Source of the DNA: Emmonsiellopsis sp. PD_33
Lineage: Eukaryota > Ascomycota > Eurotiomycetes > Onygenales > Ajellomycetaceae
NCBI GenBank assembly: GCA_032988165.1
Contig: JANTQF010000309.1
Location: 1-42,294 of the forward strand
DNA length: 42,294 nt
Reading direction: 5' to 3'
Within the stretch, counting starts at the first letter, position 1, and each line of letters starts with the position of its first letter. The translations under genes were made by a program, and so were the position numbers. This document shows, one piece after another, positions 19,423 to 29,746 of this stretch. The notes beneath the pieces are model-generated. The model searched no databases, was not told the DNA's origin, and saw only the letters and a program-made list of their open reading frames with translations.

Positions 19423-20087
19423 TTACTCTTCCGCGGTAACGGCACGGGCTGGAAAGAAAAGAGCGGATATGTTAGCCAACCGTAAATTTCCCATTTCCAT
19501 CCACCACAGTGTCCAAAAGCATTGCCTCGCCAGAATCAATCCAACTCCATCAAACCAAAGCAGGGGGATTTTAATCGGATTCGACATACTGTAGATGTTC
19601 ATCTTCGAGTGACCGACGACCTTCTTGATCTGTCCCTTCTCCTCCAGATCACCGAGAGCCTTCCGGGCCAAGCTGCCGTTGATCTTCAGTCTGTCGACGA
19701 GGGTGGCGACGGTGATGAGGCGGTAGGACTGCACATCCTTGTAGAGCTTCTCGGAAGTGGCCTTGTCGAGGACAACGGCGTGCTGGGCCTTGTCCTTAAC
19801 TGTGGTTCAGAAAGAAGAGGGCTGCGTTAGTGATTTTTGTTTCTTTTTAATGGGTCGGCCGGGGGGTGGATGGCGTCGGGTTCTCAAAAATAGAGTCGCA
19901 ATCGTTCGATATGCCGGAATGTACAGCGTGGATAATCTTCGTACCTTTGCCCTTGGACCACTTCTTCTTCTGCTTCTTGCCGCCGGAGCTTGCTGCGGGT
20001 GCCTATATCCATCGACGACGCATCAGTAATGTCATCCTCCCACGGCCATCGCATCGCCAAGGGCCGGACGGGACGGCTACTCACCAT
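19423..20087 (-). CDS. rps25: 40S ribosomal protein eS25, 98 aa
   Basis: Small-subunit ribosomal protein needed for translation and used by several IRES elements in other eukaryotes. Exons on the minus strand: 20087-20085, 20002-19945, 19799-19590, 19448-19423. Exon 1 contributes only the ATG codon. The product begins MAPAASSGGKKQKKKWSKGK, continues with QSYRLITVATLVDRLKINGS, LARKALGDLEEKG and HSKMNIYT, and ends RAVTAEE: the winged-helix core of eS25 at full length. All three introns are GT-AG; the last two are 145 and 141 nt, longer than most in this window. The last coding exon is only 26 nt. Highly confident. Confidence 0.96.
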
Positions 20088-20665
20088 GTTGGGTGGAATA
20101 TGCGGTGGTTGTCGACGACGAGGTGTTCAACAGCGGTCGAAGAGAAGTTTGAGGCTGGTTCGTCAAAGGTGCGAAATTTCCGAGTGGGGTATGACTAAGC
20201 GTGTTTAGCCCTAAGCCCTCGTTCTCGCTGAAACGGGCTAGGCTGAGACTGATGACTAATGGCTTGGCACGGAGAGGCGCCAAGACGTGGAGGAAGTACT
20301 ATTGAAGCAGCAGAGTTTGTTGTGAGCGAGTGGGTTGTTTTTCTATATAGGGCGGGATATCTAGTTGCAGACGCCCGAAAGATGAATTAACTATTCCTCA
20401 ATAGATACCCCTGTCGTCCTTTCGTACGGATATCTCCACTATAAATGACTGCCAGATATCACCAAGTACTAGTAGTATCCGTAGTACTACATCATGGAGA
20501 GCGTTGTCTTCCAGTTGGCATGTTTCGAGAAAATCATCCTATCGTTGAATGTAGACCCAACTCTTGATGCTTTTGTAACCAAATCCTATCCGAGGAAGTG
20601 TCACCTGCCTAAAATGCCCGAATTTAAACCACCTCATGAGGATCGAACCTAAAGCTACTATCTCT
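20088..20665. other. Intergenic: eS25 promoter and WRAP73 3' flank
   Basis: The part next to eS25 is its promoter and leader. A tract around 20205-20220 contains TTTAGCCCTAAGCCC, reminiscent of CCCTAA-type boxes near fungal ribosomal-protein genes (weak). No ORF. Confidence 0.45.
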
Positions 20666-22230
20666 TCACGTAGTAGGAAAGTCCTCAATGTTTAACTGTG
20701 GATGCTCGTCCTCAACGTTCGTAATTTGCGTAAATGTAGTATCCGCACCGCTCCCAGTGACATAGCCAAAGGCCCATCCGCTCTGCCACCCAAACCACAT
20801 AAGCCCACTTTGACTGGTGTCGGCTTTTAGCCAGCAGGCAGAATATTTCCCCCCACTCGCAATCGGTATCCGGGCGATTCTCGGCCGGTGGCTGCATATC
20901 CATTGATGGACGGTCGGTGCATCGTCGTCGTTGATAGTCATAAGAAGCTCTGGGAACTGCGGATACCAAAGGAGCTGGCGAATATTGGACTTCTGGACCA
21001 AAGCGCCGACAAGTACTGGAGGTTGAGCTTTGGTTGACCACATCCAGACAATGTGTGGGAGCCCTTGGTCTATCGTTGCAATCTTGTCGGCGGTGGGGTT
21101 GAAGGCGATTGTGGAAACTGCCCGTGTGCCCCCCGCAATATTGTATGTGTATGGGAAGACTGGCGATTTTGGAGCCAAAAGATATTCGGTTCCGTGTATC
21201 ATTGTTGACTGCTGTTCAACATAGATATCACGGCCGATTGATCCAAATGAAGTTGGATCTTCGAGAGTCGATGATAATGTAAACTGCAGAAAATTTAGTC
21301 TTGGCTTTAATGTCAGAGGAAGGTGGGGTGAAAGGAGGACTCACGGTGTTCGAATTGATTAGATCTACGGTGCCATCGTGTTTTCCAATTGCCAAAAGAC
21401 GTGAATCCGGGCTCCATTCTATCGTCTTAACGCCCAGGTTAGTGTCGTTGGCAGCACCGCTATAAGTTCTGTAGTGTTGCCCATCCGCAGTGTAGATTGC
21501 AACCTTGGTAATTGCCGTCGCTGAATCCCAGACAGCTATCCATGCGCCGTTTGGACTCCACTTCAACCCCTGGGCGTCAGCTGTGTTGAGTGCTACTGTG
21601 GTGATAGCCTCGTACGTTTCCGGTTCATGAATTGTCAATGTGTCATTCCCATCAAGCTTTAAAAGTATGGCAAGATGACTAGTGCCAGGGCGGAAGCCAT
21701 AACCATTGGAATTAGCAAACTTGGGTGATTTGATTATCCGCTGCTCGCCGCCTGACAGGCTAAATATAGTCACTTGCACGTTAAACTCGGAAAATGCAAT
21801 GAGCTCATCATGAGTGGCGGCAAAATCGACAAGAGTGAAGTTGAACGCGTCGCCCGCTTCAATCTCAGCCGACCAGGCCTCATCATGCAGGTCCCAGACC
21901 GAAATATGAGTTCCGCTCGCGCAGAGAATGCGTTGGCTATCCGGGGTAAACGAATCCGGTTCCGCGACAACTAGACCGGGTGGTTTTGACCATCGAAGTG
22001 CTCTCACCCGACTGGCAACATTGTCATTCAATGTAATAGTCCGAATAGTGCTTTGGCCTTCTAGTGCGAAGACGATGGATAATTTGCTGCCTTCAAGCGC
22101 GCACACATATCTGCAGTATTCAGACGGAATAACAGACGAGCTGCCTTGTTCATATTAGTCATGAACGTGTATTTTTAATTCGAAAGGAGCTCCAGCAATT
22201 ACCTTGGTTTTTCAAGCTCCTTAATGACAT
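20666..22230 (-). CDS. WD40 protein, WRAP73/Wdr8 orthologue, 481 aa
   Basis: Exons on the minus strand: 22230-22203, 22144-21345, 21283-20666. The protein is a chain of degenerate WD40 blades. Segments such as LKWSPNGAWIAVWDSAT, YTADGQHYRTYSG, LGVKTIEWSPDSRLLAIG and KHDGTVDLINSN match WRAP73 (WDR8) closely in order and spacing. A later ATIDQGLPHIVWMWS segment matches the second half. In fission yeast Wdr8 works with Msd1 and the kinesin-14 Pkl1 at the spindle pole body to anchor microtubule minus ends, and human WRAP73 is centrosomal, so a spindle-pole role is expected (family knowledge). The short first exon (28 nt) gives MSLRSLKNQ. The family call is strong; the first exon is moderately sure. 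Confidence 0.85.
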
Positions 22231-22588
22231 GGCTTAGAGGGGTGAGATTTATTTATCAACCTTGCCCCTTATTTCAACATGATTGAACGTCTTCAAAGTA
22301 AACTCCCATTGCGCTAAACTGGTTTGGGCCAAAAGCTTAATTGAACGCGACGGCAATTCGCGCGGTCACCTGATATCGCGTTTTGAACAGCGTCCATTTA
22401 ATTCGTATTTTCTATCTCCAACAAGTTGATGAGCACCTCAATGTTTACCCTTCTTATTACTGAGCTAATCTAACGCTGCCCCGGGAATCGTTACCCAACC
22501 CCTTGCTGCCGAAAACTAAAGGCTTTAGAAGCACCCGAAACCGCGCATTCTGCCCCTCGCTCAAGCTTCATAACCTGGGTACCTTATC
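22231..22588. other. Intergenic: WRAP73 promoter and monooxygenase 3' flank
   Basis: 358 nt between two minus-strand genes. No motif-bearing ORF; holds the promoter of the WD40 gene. Confidence 0.5.
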
Positions 22589-24346
22589 CTAACCACGCAG
22601 CTGAGCCTTGCAATCCCCGACAACGTCATATTTAAAAATGAGGCCTAGTAGCTCACTTTGCTCTGTCGGAAGTTCTCTGTCCCCTACAAAACGCTTGGCT
22701 AGTTCCTTGACTTTCGCAGCCTCTTCAAATGGAGCATTTGAAAGTATTTGCATTATAGACGCCCTATTCATGCGCACTTTCTGGAAAAGCTTCAACCGAG
22801 CTTCGATTGTGTCAGGGCGGAAGTCGGGCATATCTGAAAACAGAACGCTTAGGGCCGCTGCATCCTCAATCCCCTGAGAACCTCCTTGGCCCTGATCTGT
22901 TGTCCAAAACGGTTAGTCAAACATGAGGAGTTAGGTGAGACGGTCGATAAGCAGACACGACATACGGGGCAATATGGGATGTGCAGCATCGCCAATGAGG
23001 ACCAGTCGCCCTGAATACCAAGACGGTATTGGATCTCGATAAAGCAAGGGCCATCGTTTGATCTCCGTCGCTTTGCTACTCGCCGTCAGTTTTCCGGTTC
23101 ATATTACACTGCCTCCCCAACAAATCCTAGGCCAAAGGGGATTGGCTAGAAAGTCACAAACTCCTAACCTTAGGATTTTTAGCACATCGGGGTGAAAACT
23201 ACGACTTTCAGACAAAAGGGTCGCAACGTCGGAGGATTGATGCCAGTCTATTTGCCCAGGTCAGCCGATCTTGATCCGTTCAACCAACGGGGTTTGAATC
23301 TACGGGCAAACCCGTACCTTCCTTTGACCCATTCTTTTGGTTGTCGGCATAGTACACTACAAAATTTTGCTGTGTATTGCTATCAAATGCGTCAGCATTA
23401 CTTGGCTTTATACTGTATATCCGATATTTGTGCTGCGCAATGGGAGGAGGCCAATAGGCGCTTACTTAGAACACGGATACCAGACTATCCGATTAGCCGC
23501 GCTGGTGGCGAAAATTCTCATCATCCCAGCCTTTGCCTCGAGACGTGGGTCGATGTCAGGAGGCGCTGGCATATCTTCCGTCGGCAGGAGAAAACGGAAC
23601 ATGGCAGTACCTGTTGGCATTGCTGGAGCCGGCTGCCCAAATACATGGGAAACAGCAGTTGAGTGAATGCCATCTGCGCCAATGATTAGATCCGCATGAT
23701 GCATTGATGAGTCTGCCAGCGTGACCGATCCTGCTTCCGTATCCTATTGAGGGATGAATATCTGTTTGTAAGCGACCGGCTACACGGCACCCCGACACTT
23801 GGTTCAACATTGGTGATTTCTAATCAAAAAAAGGGTCGGTCGATACATACGTAATCCACGACTTCCGAGCTGAGAACGATCTCGACAGGGTTGCCAGGGG
23901 CCTGTTCTTGAGTGGCTAGGAGCTTTAGCTCGGAGTGAAAGTCAACACGATGTGTCGAGAACCATCCCCCGCCGTATGTGGCCTCTGTATCACCACTGTC
24001 GAGCTTTCTCTGCTCGTCTAGATTATCTCCTCGGTAAATGGCAGTGCATTCTAGCCGATCCATACGGGCGCGCTCCACGTCGAGTCCCCATGGAATAAGG
24101 ACCCTACTGGCATTTGGGGTCATTTGGAAAGCAGCCCCAACCTCTCGATTGAACGAGGATTTCTCGATGATCTATACAGCGTGGGACGGTGTCAATGAGG
24201 ACATAAGTTGTGGCAACCCCGCTTTCAATGCGGCAAACAATGGGATATCCAGCTGCTTTGCTTACCTTCACCCGGTGGCCAGCATTGCGTAGCCCAATGG
24301 CAGCTGCCAGCCCAGCTATTCCTCCACCAACAATGATGACGTCCAT
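22589..24346 (-). CDS. FAD-dependent monooxygenase (salicylate hydroxylase-like), 412 aa
   Basis: Class A flavoprotein monooxygenase that would hydroxylate an aromatic or similar small substrate using NAD(P)H and O2; the substrate is unknown. Exons on the minus strand: 24346-24266, 24171-23851, 23743-23466, 23379-23318, 23247-23169, 23075-22966, 22896-22589. Exon 1 encodes MDVIIVGGGIAGLAAAIGLR, the GxGxxG FAD fold. The second FAD/NADPH motif is LIIGADGIHS, and the third is LVLIGDAAHPILPHQGQGGSQGIEDA, assembled across an intron in the middle of the motif. 412 residues is the normal length. All introns are GT-AG. No signal peptide or secondary-metabolite core enzyme is nearby, so a catabolic role is as likely as a biosynthetic one. 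The small exons 4 and 5 (62 and 79 nt) are the least certain part of the model. Confidence 0.88.
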
Positions 24347-25391
24347 TATCGCAAAATGGAGAACTTCTCGAGCGGTTGGTTCTTTGAGCTATGGTCTTCT
24401 GTACTTCCACGGATATTTATACCTACGGAGATAATTAGGACTGTTTGTCAGCTACTCCTATTTATAGCGGTGTTGGGTGTTTAGGGGCTGTCGGTTTGTA
24501 TAGGGCGATCCTTCGGGGCACAATGATCCCGTTAACGCCTCCGATCTTACAATTAGCCTTCCTAGGATTGTCGAAGGATGGCCATCGTTCGAAAATAACC
24601 CGACCAAGTTGTACAGCTGAACCGCCCCCTCGCGGCATCTACGACCCCTCTCAAGTACCGACTCGAGCCCGAATGCCCCTCGCCCATCGCGATCACTCGG
24701 CAGGATGCAGTACACACTCACCAATCGGGCGTACAAGACTACATTATCAATAAATCCGTCCACTAGTAGTAAACCGGAACATTTGATGTTCCCATGGTTT
24801 CGCGGCGCTTAAAAGCGTCGTACAAGATGGGCATGAACGGATGACGTCTGGGTTAAATATACCCGGACCCGATCTCCATCCTTAGTGTTAGAGGATCCCG
24901 GCCCGCTATTTACCTACCCGGCAAGCACTAAAAGGAACCAGAGCAAACCAACAAATAAACAGACAAGAACATTCAACCCCATCATTGAGCCAAGACCTTG
25001 CTTGGACGGGTACGTTGTCAATTGCAGTGGAAGCTTATTTCTCATTGACAATCCAAAAGGTATATTCTTCTTCAGGGATTGCCCAAGGCTGCGATTCTCC
25101 TTCTTTGTCCCTCCCCTGTGCGAAGATGAAAAGTACAGGGTAATATTCCCACTTTGATATTGAGTTGAATTCAGGGAATTGCTAAGGAGTGACAGACTTC
25201 AACGACGCCGGCCAGCTTAAAGTGGTGTATCCCACATAGAGCGACCACAGGAAAGATAACTTATACCGAAACATAGACGAAGAGTATCCAAAACTTCAGC
25301 TCAACAATACCAATCATTCCTCGCATGCCACGCAAACTCGACCCCCCTCAGATTGTCTGCCTTGGAAAGAACAGAATAAAAAAACCACCGC
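24347..25391. other. Intergenic about 1 kb
   Basis: Promoter of the monooxygenase gene and 3' flank of the cysteine-rich gene. Open frames are short, without ATG-linked motifs or codon bias. Nothing further supported. Confidence 0.5.
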
Positions 25392-25778
25392 CTAGTAACA
25401 CTTGTCCTTCCCAGGCCTATTTCCAGAACGGAATCTGTTCACACAACATGTGTAGAACTTGTCGCACCTATTCTTTGACCCTTCCAGCCCGTAACACCGG
25501 CGATCGCCCCGCATATTTCCATTGACCTCCGCGCAGCAGGCTGAGCTGGCTTCACCCCAAAACGCCTCCTGGCCGGGCTTATAACACCATGACCCGCTCT
25601 CGCCACGCTTGTCCAAGGATCTTTCGGTCAAAACCGGTGCGATTTGTTGCGTTTTGCATTCGTCGGCCCATTGGCCTTCGGGGCATTGTGGTCCGCTGAC
25701 GCTGCCGTCGGGGGCCCTCGCTCCTAGGGAGGCGGCGAGGACCATGGGGACTGCGAAGAGGAGGGTAAAGGCACGCAT
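25392..25778 (-). CDS. Small secreted cysteine-rich preproprotein, 128 aa
   Basis: Single exon. A signal peptide (MRAFTLLFAVPMVLAASLGA) is followed by a propeptide of about 38 residues ending in LDKR, a Kex2-type cleavage site. The predicted mature part (about 70 residues) starts GESGSWCY and has eight cysteines in the order C-CC-C-C-CC-C, with spacings C-x15-CC-x12-C-x9-C-x5-CC-x14-C, ending in KCY. This is the cysteine order of hydrophobins, but the protein is hydrophilic and basic rather than hydrophobic and the first spacing is too long, so I do not call it a hydrophobin. It could be a secreted effector-like or antimicrobial-type protein; the function is unknown. Two further cysteines lie in the propeptide. 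Confidence 0.8.
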   Translation of the reverse strand: MRAFTLLFAVPMVLAASLGARAPDGSVSGPQCPEGQWADECKTQQIAPVLTERSLDKRGESGSWCYKPGQEAFWGEASSACCAEVNGNMRGDRRCYGLEGSKNRCDKFYTCCVNRFRSGNRPGKDKCY

Positions 25779-27446
25779 TTTGATTGGGTTTCTTGAGGTG
25801 TCATGTCAGTACTAAACCCTTCCCCTTGGTTGCTGTTGGAGAGTACCTACCTCTGGCTTTGAAACAATGAATGACTTGGCGTTGTCGAAACAAACTCGTC
25901 GTCTTAATGGACTTGGGCTGGAGAGGAAATGATTTATTCTTGAGGCTTTGAGAACAGTTCAATTGTGTTGATGAATATAGAGATAAGTTCGCCAGAAGAC
26001 AGGAAAGAGAGCCCTATATATACTTCCCTCGGTGCTTTGACATCAGACGACTCTCGTTAGAATAGAAGAATGGAATATATCCTGTACTACATTGAAAATT
26101 CAAAAGATTGGTTATCCATTCAGCAATAATCTATATATACTAACATATCCGCTTTTACACGGCTGGGGCTGAGATTGATATTTGAGCTGCATCTCTTGTG
26201 TAACCTCAAAAACAGGGCAACTGTGAAAAGCAATTGCATAGAAACCTTCCAGAACCAGCAAAACCACCTTCCAAAGAAGTTATTCTCTTGCCATCCTACA
26301 CATCTCAACCCCTGAACTTTAAATATACCCGTGGACATGACTTAAGCTATGGACTAGTAGTTATCACAGTCCCCCTTGAAGTATTAAACACTCATTTTCC
26401 TCCATATTTTTATGCATAAATAAGCAAACCACACATAAGAACCATAACTAACCCATCCCGCCCCCAAAACATAGTTAACTAACTAATATAAGGCCCTGTG
26501 CGTCACAGCACGATTAATGTTAAATCCCTATTGGATACCAAAAAACATCTCCCCCCCTTCTTTCTCCTCATAGGGTAGGTTATTTATATAAAAAACGGAG
26601 TTAACTATTAAGCAAATAACTACACAATGCATCCAGCCGCGGCTGAATAGTATTTACGCAAAACCAACACAAACCGCCCTTCCACGACAATGATTCTCAG
26701 GGGAAACGCCCCGGAAATGGGGTCTGGCCCCGCAAGATTGACGTAAAAGAAATATGGTCCGGGAACACTGCGGATACGAGCATTCTGCTGTTGGTTGTGC
26801 AGGGCAGCGTTGGGAGTGCGCTGCTCTATTTGCTTATCCGCGGAGAGTTCAGCCGAAGAGCTTGGGTGTAAAAGGAGGCAGGCTGCCGGGTCTGGAACTT
26901 TTTATGTCGCCCCAGGCATACCAAGCTGCCTTGTCACTGGCTAATTACCTCAGGCGTGAGATCATAGCTATCCTGGCGCTTTGGTCCTTATAAACCGAAA
27001 TAAAATAATATATATATATGTATATAAAGGCGATTATATGCATAGCAACGATCTTCTTCAAGGTTAGCAAATTACCTATATAAAAATTAATCTTGAATTC
27101 TGATTGGATCTTATGTAACAACGTTTCCATCTCATAGTTCCATGGTTATGTATAACAAAACCTAACCTTGGAACCTTGGAATATCTTCATCATTTCCTAA
27201 AGTAGTAAGCTTTTCAGAACATTGGTAACTTAATGGTAGCTTCCCCCACCCGTGGGTTTATCAAAGGTAAAACCACCGCGGACCGAGAGACCCGAGTGGT
27301 GAAGAGTCATCCTCACCTACGCAACAAGCTCGATTATCCCAAGCCCACTGCAAGCAAGTCTCTTCGTATTCTCTTCCTAGAGTACTATCAGCGTCATCGT
27401 GCAAATCGAAAACCAAACTCACCCTTCCACAGCATCTACTTCGATC
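25779..27446. other. 1.7-kb AT-rich divergent intergenic region
   Basis: Lies between the cysteine-rich gene (-) and the DUF3669-like gene (+). It is clearly more AT-rich than the coding parts, with TA runs at 26997-27027 and many TTATAT-type words between 26400 and 27200. No transposon ends, tRNA or coding frame are seen. It may be old decayed sequence. Confidence 0.5.
26015..26022 (-). promoter_or_regulatory. TATA box of the cysteine-rich protein gene
   Basis: TATATATA lies 237 nt upstream of the minus-strand ATG (25778), a distance like that seen for other genes in this window. Confidence 0.5.
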
Positions 27447-28823
27447 ATGGCGAACGAGATGGATAGACGCTCGCACCAGTCTGATACCCTCTCAGAGGAC
27501 TTTCGACGGAAAATCAGATTTTCAGGATCTACATCCAGCGATCCCATCAGTGAGGGGCCCTCGTATTTCAAAGAAGTTCTTCAGCGCTCTCTCTCGGTAA
27601 ACACCGTTGTTTCGACCGGCTCTTCTTTTGCAGAACGAATGAACGCTGCCCGCTACATCAAGGGCCAGAAATACGTATGCATTGGCAGAGGATCCTGCGG
27701 GACAGTGTGGGAGCAACCGGGAACAGAAATCGCCTATAAAACCTCACCGCATCACAGAGCGCTTTGGGCCGATTTTCATTTGACAAATCAGGTACATACC
27801 TCCTTTCTGCAAGTTGAACATCTTATGGAGACAGCTTTTCCGGGGATCACCGTTCCCCGTGTACCGTCAGCCTCGCATTTTTTTACTCCAGCAAGTCCGT
27901 GGTGGGACGCCGTCGAGAGCAAGTTCCCCTCAGGGGAAGTACTCAAAGGAGCACATGCGGCCATGCAAATGCACCGGATCCTCCCTCTCCCCTCTAATAC
28001 ACGCGAAGCACTCATACAACTCTACTTCGACCCAAAAAAGCAAGGCAAAGCCTCCGCGGACCCAGAGAATATAGATTGCCTGGTACGGGTGTATCTGGGA
28101 GCATATGGGGGCCATATCGGAAAAGGGACGTGGAGGAATTCGTTGAGAAACTTTGAACTGTACCTTGACATGGCCAATGACCTGAACCTGGACGTGCAGC
28201 TAATCACGAAGGAGATGGCGGTTAGCTTGGCGATTATCCACTGGCAGGCGAAGTGCGATGGGATGGATGCAGAATGGGTTTTGGGGAGCGCAGCAAGCAA
28301 GGAGTTCCTGCCGGAGATCGACGATGATTTTCTCAACAAGGAGATGGTGGACATCGGACCCGACTTCAAAAAGCGCGGAACATATCTTTGGGTTTTGGAT
28401 TTCGACAAGACGCGTAGAATCCAATATGACAGCACTTGCATCCCTCTTCTTCTCGGCGGTGTTACCGCAAACGACCCATACCTGCCAAACCCGAAGCACT
28501 CTCCAAAACCCCTGTATTATTTATTCAAGAAAACTTACCTTGAGGCAAGTGACATTATCTTACGGCGCAACAGGCCGACGAAAGATGTGCTAGCTCTACC
28601 GCAGCAGTTTTTGAGGGCGTGGGAAGATTGGTCGAAGGAACCAGAAGACATCGGTTTTGAGTTAGATGGCTGGGGCGACAATGGAGATGACGGAGACGAT
28701 GAAGACGAAGATGAAGACGACGACTTTAGCGAAGAGGAAATTTCTTCCGAGGACGAAAGAAGCGATGCGGAAACCGGAGACCAGGAAGCATTCGATGATT
28801 CAGATGACGAGGGAAGCGACTAG
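27447..28823 (+). CDS. DUF3669-like fungal protein with kinase-like motifs, 458 aa
   Basis: Single-exon fungal-type protein that resembles the DUF3669 (zinc-finger-associated) family; its biochemical role is unknown. The ATG at 27447 is the first in frame; the frame is open upstream only from a GTG. The N-terminus is polar. A glycine-rich loop CIGRGSCGTVWE (79-89) is followed by EIAYKTS with Lys98. LVRVYLG, RNSLRNFELYLDMANDLNLD, MAVSLAIIHWQAKCDGMDAEWVLG and LWVLDFDKTRR (DFD at 318-320) come next. The order Gly-loop, Lys, HW...D, DFD resembles a degenerate kinase or phosphotransferase fold (inference). The last ~55 residues are an acidic Asp/Glu tail. No zinc finger remains visible. Confidence 0.75.
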   Translation: MANEMDRRSHQSDTLSEDFRRKIRFSGSTSSDPISEGPSYFKEVLQRSLSVNTVVSTGSSFAERMNAARYIKGQKYVCIGRGSCGTVWEQPGTEIAYKTSPHHRALWADFHLTNQVHTSFLQVEHLMETAFPGITVPRVPSASHFFTPASPWWDAVESKFPSGEVLKGAHAAMQMHRILPLPSNTREALIQLYFDPKKQGKASADPENIDCLVRVYLGAYGGHIGKGTWRNSLRNFELYLDMANDLNLDVQLITKEMAVSLAIIHWQAKCDGMDAEWVLGSAASKEFLPEIDDDFLNKEMVDIGPDFKKRGTYLWVLDFDKTRRIQYDSTCIPLLLGGVTANDPYLPNPKHSPKPLYYLFKKTYLEASDIILRRNRPTKDVLALPQQFLRAWEDWSKEPEDIGFELDGWGDNGDDGDDEDEDEDDDFSEEEISSEDERSDAETGDQEAFDDSDDEGSD

Positions 28824-29746
28824 ATTGGATTGTTTATGTTCTGGGTTTCAAATTCTTTTTTATCTTAATTTTTTCAACTCTGCTGATTTGTCCACTGCGG
28901 CGTGTTTGCACGTATGGCTGTATTGTACTGGAGCGCTCCATTTTTTAACATGAATGTCATTCCTGCTCCTCCCAAGGTTCTTCCCAAAAAGTAAGTTACA
29001 CCAACATCAATAATAAGCCGCGGATGATGTAGAATGGCACATTACTTCACTTGTCAATTTGCATGACTGATATTTGGTGCGGAGTGGTGTGGAGGGCAAA
29101 CAAGATCAACCTCTGTCCCACAAGGATAGCAGCAAGGCAAAGATCGATGTAATTTCGGCGGAAAGTCAGCAGAAGCAGGATGTATATATACATTCTATGG
29201 CAAGGCAAGCTGCGTGCTCAGGAGAATTATTGTATATTCCATAGAAGTTCACTGCTCTAGCCAGCAGCGAGTCAACTTCAAATCAGACACAGCATTTTAT
29301 CAATTAGCTTGTGCATACTTACATTATTGTGAAAGGTAATGCATGCCAGTATTTCATTAGCCCAAAGTCAATATCAGATTCTTCCCACTCTTGGGAGGCC
29401 GGAGACCGGAGCTCGGAGGGCGTCGGCGATGCAATGTGGCAGCGATTCTGTGGGAGAACGGCGGCAATGTGCAACCATGCGACACTGGATAGAGGAGTAT
29501 ACACATCTAAATCCGATTCCGACGTATATCCACGTTGAACAGTGCCATGTCACTTTGCAAGTCTATCGCGAACTCGGACGTTGAGGTTGAGTTCGGCGGC
29601 TAGGAAGACATGACTAATCTTATCGTCATGTGGGGTTGATAACCTCCGGCTCCGACTTCAACCTCCATCCTCCGTATATTTAAGAGACAACCCCCGCCCT
29701 CTGCCACCATGCTCTTGTCCGTATAGTAGGCTGCATACTCTCGACA
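28824..29746. other. Intergenic upstream of cnxABC
   Basis: No supported gene. A TATATTTA element at 29675-29682 lies about 70 nt upstream of the cnxABC ATG and is the likely core promoter. Remaining open frames are short and motif-free. Confidence 0.5.

Noticed and set aside
20638..20655. GGTTCGATCC on the minus strand, resembling a tRNA T loop
   Set aside because: No matching T stem or cloverleaf; it lies at the edge of the WRAP73 3' end.
25392..25778. Calling the cysteine-rich protein a hydrophobin
   Set aside because: Cysteine order fits, but the first spacing is too long and the mature chain is hydrophilic and charged.
22589..25778. A secondary-metabolite cluster around the FAD monooxygenase
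   Set aside because: No polyketide synthase, NRPS, terpene cyclase, transporter or cluster regulator occurs nearby; neighbours are a spindle-pole protein and a small secreted protein.
26500..27250. AT-rich block as a transposon relic mutated by RIP
   Set aside because: No terminal repeats, transposase-like frame or repeated copy can be seen; AT richness alone is not enough.
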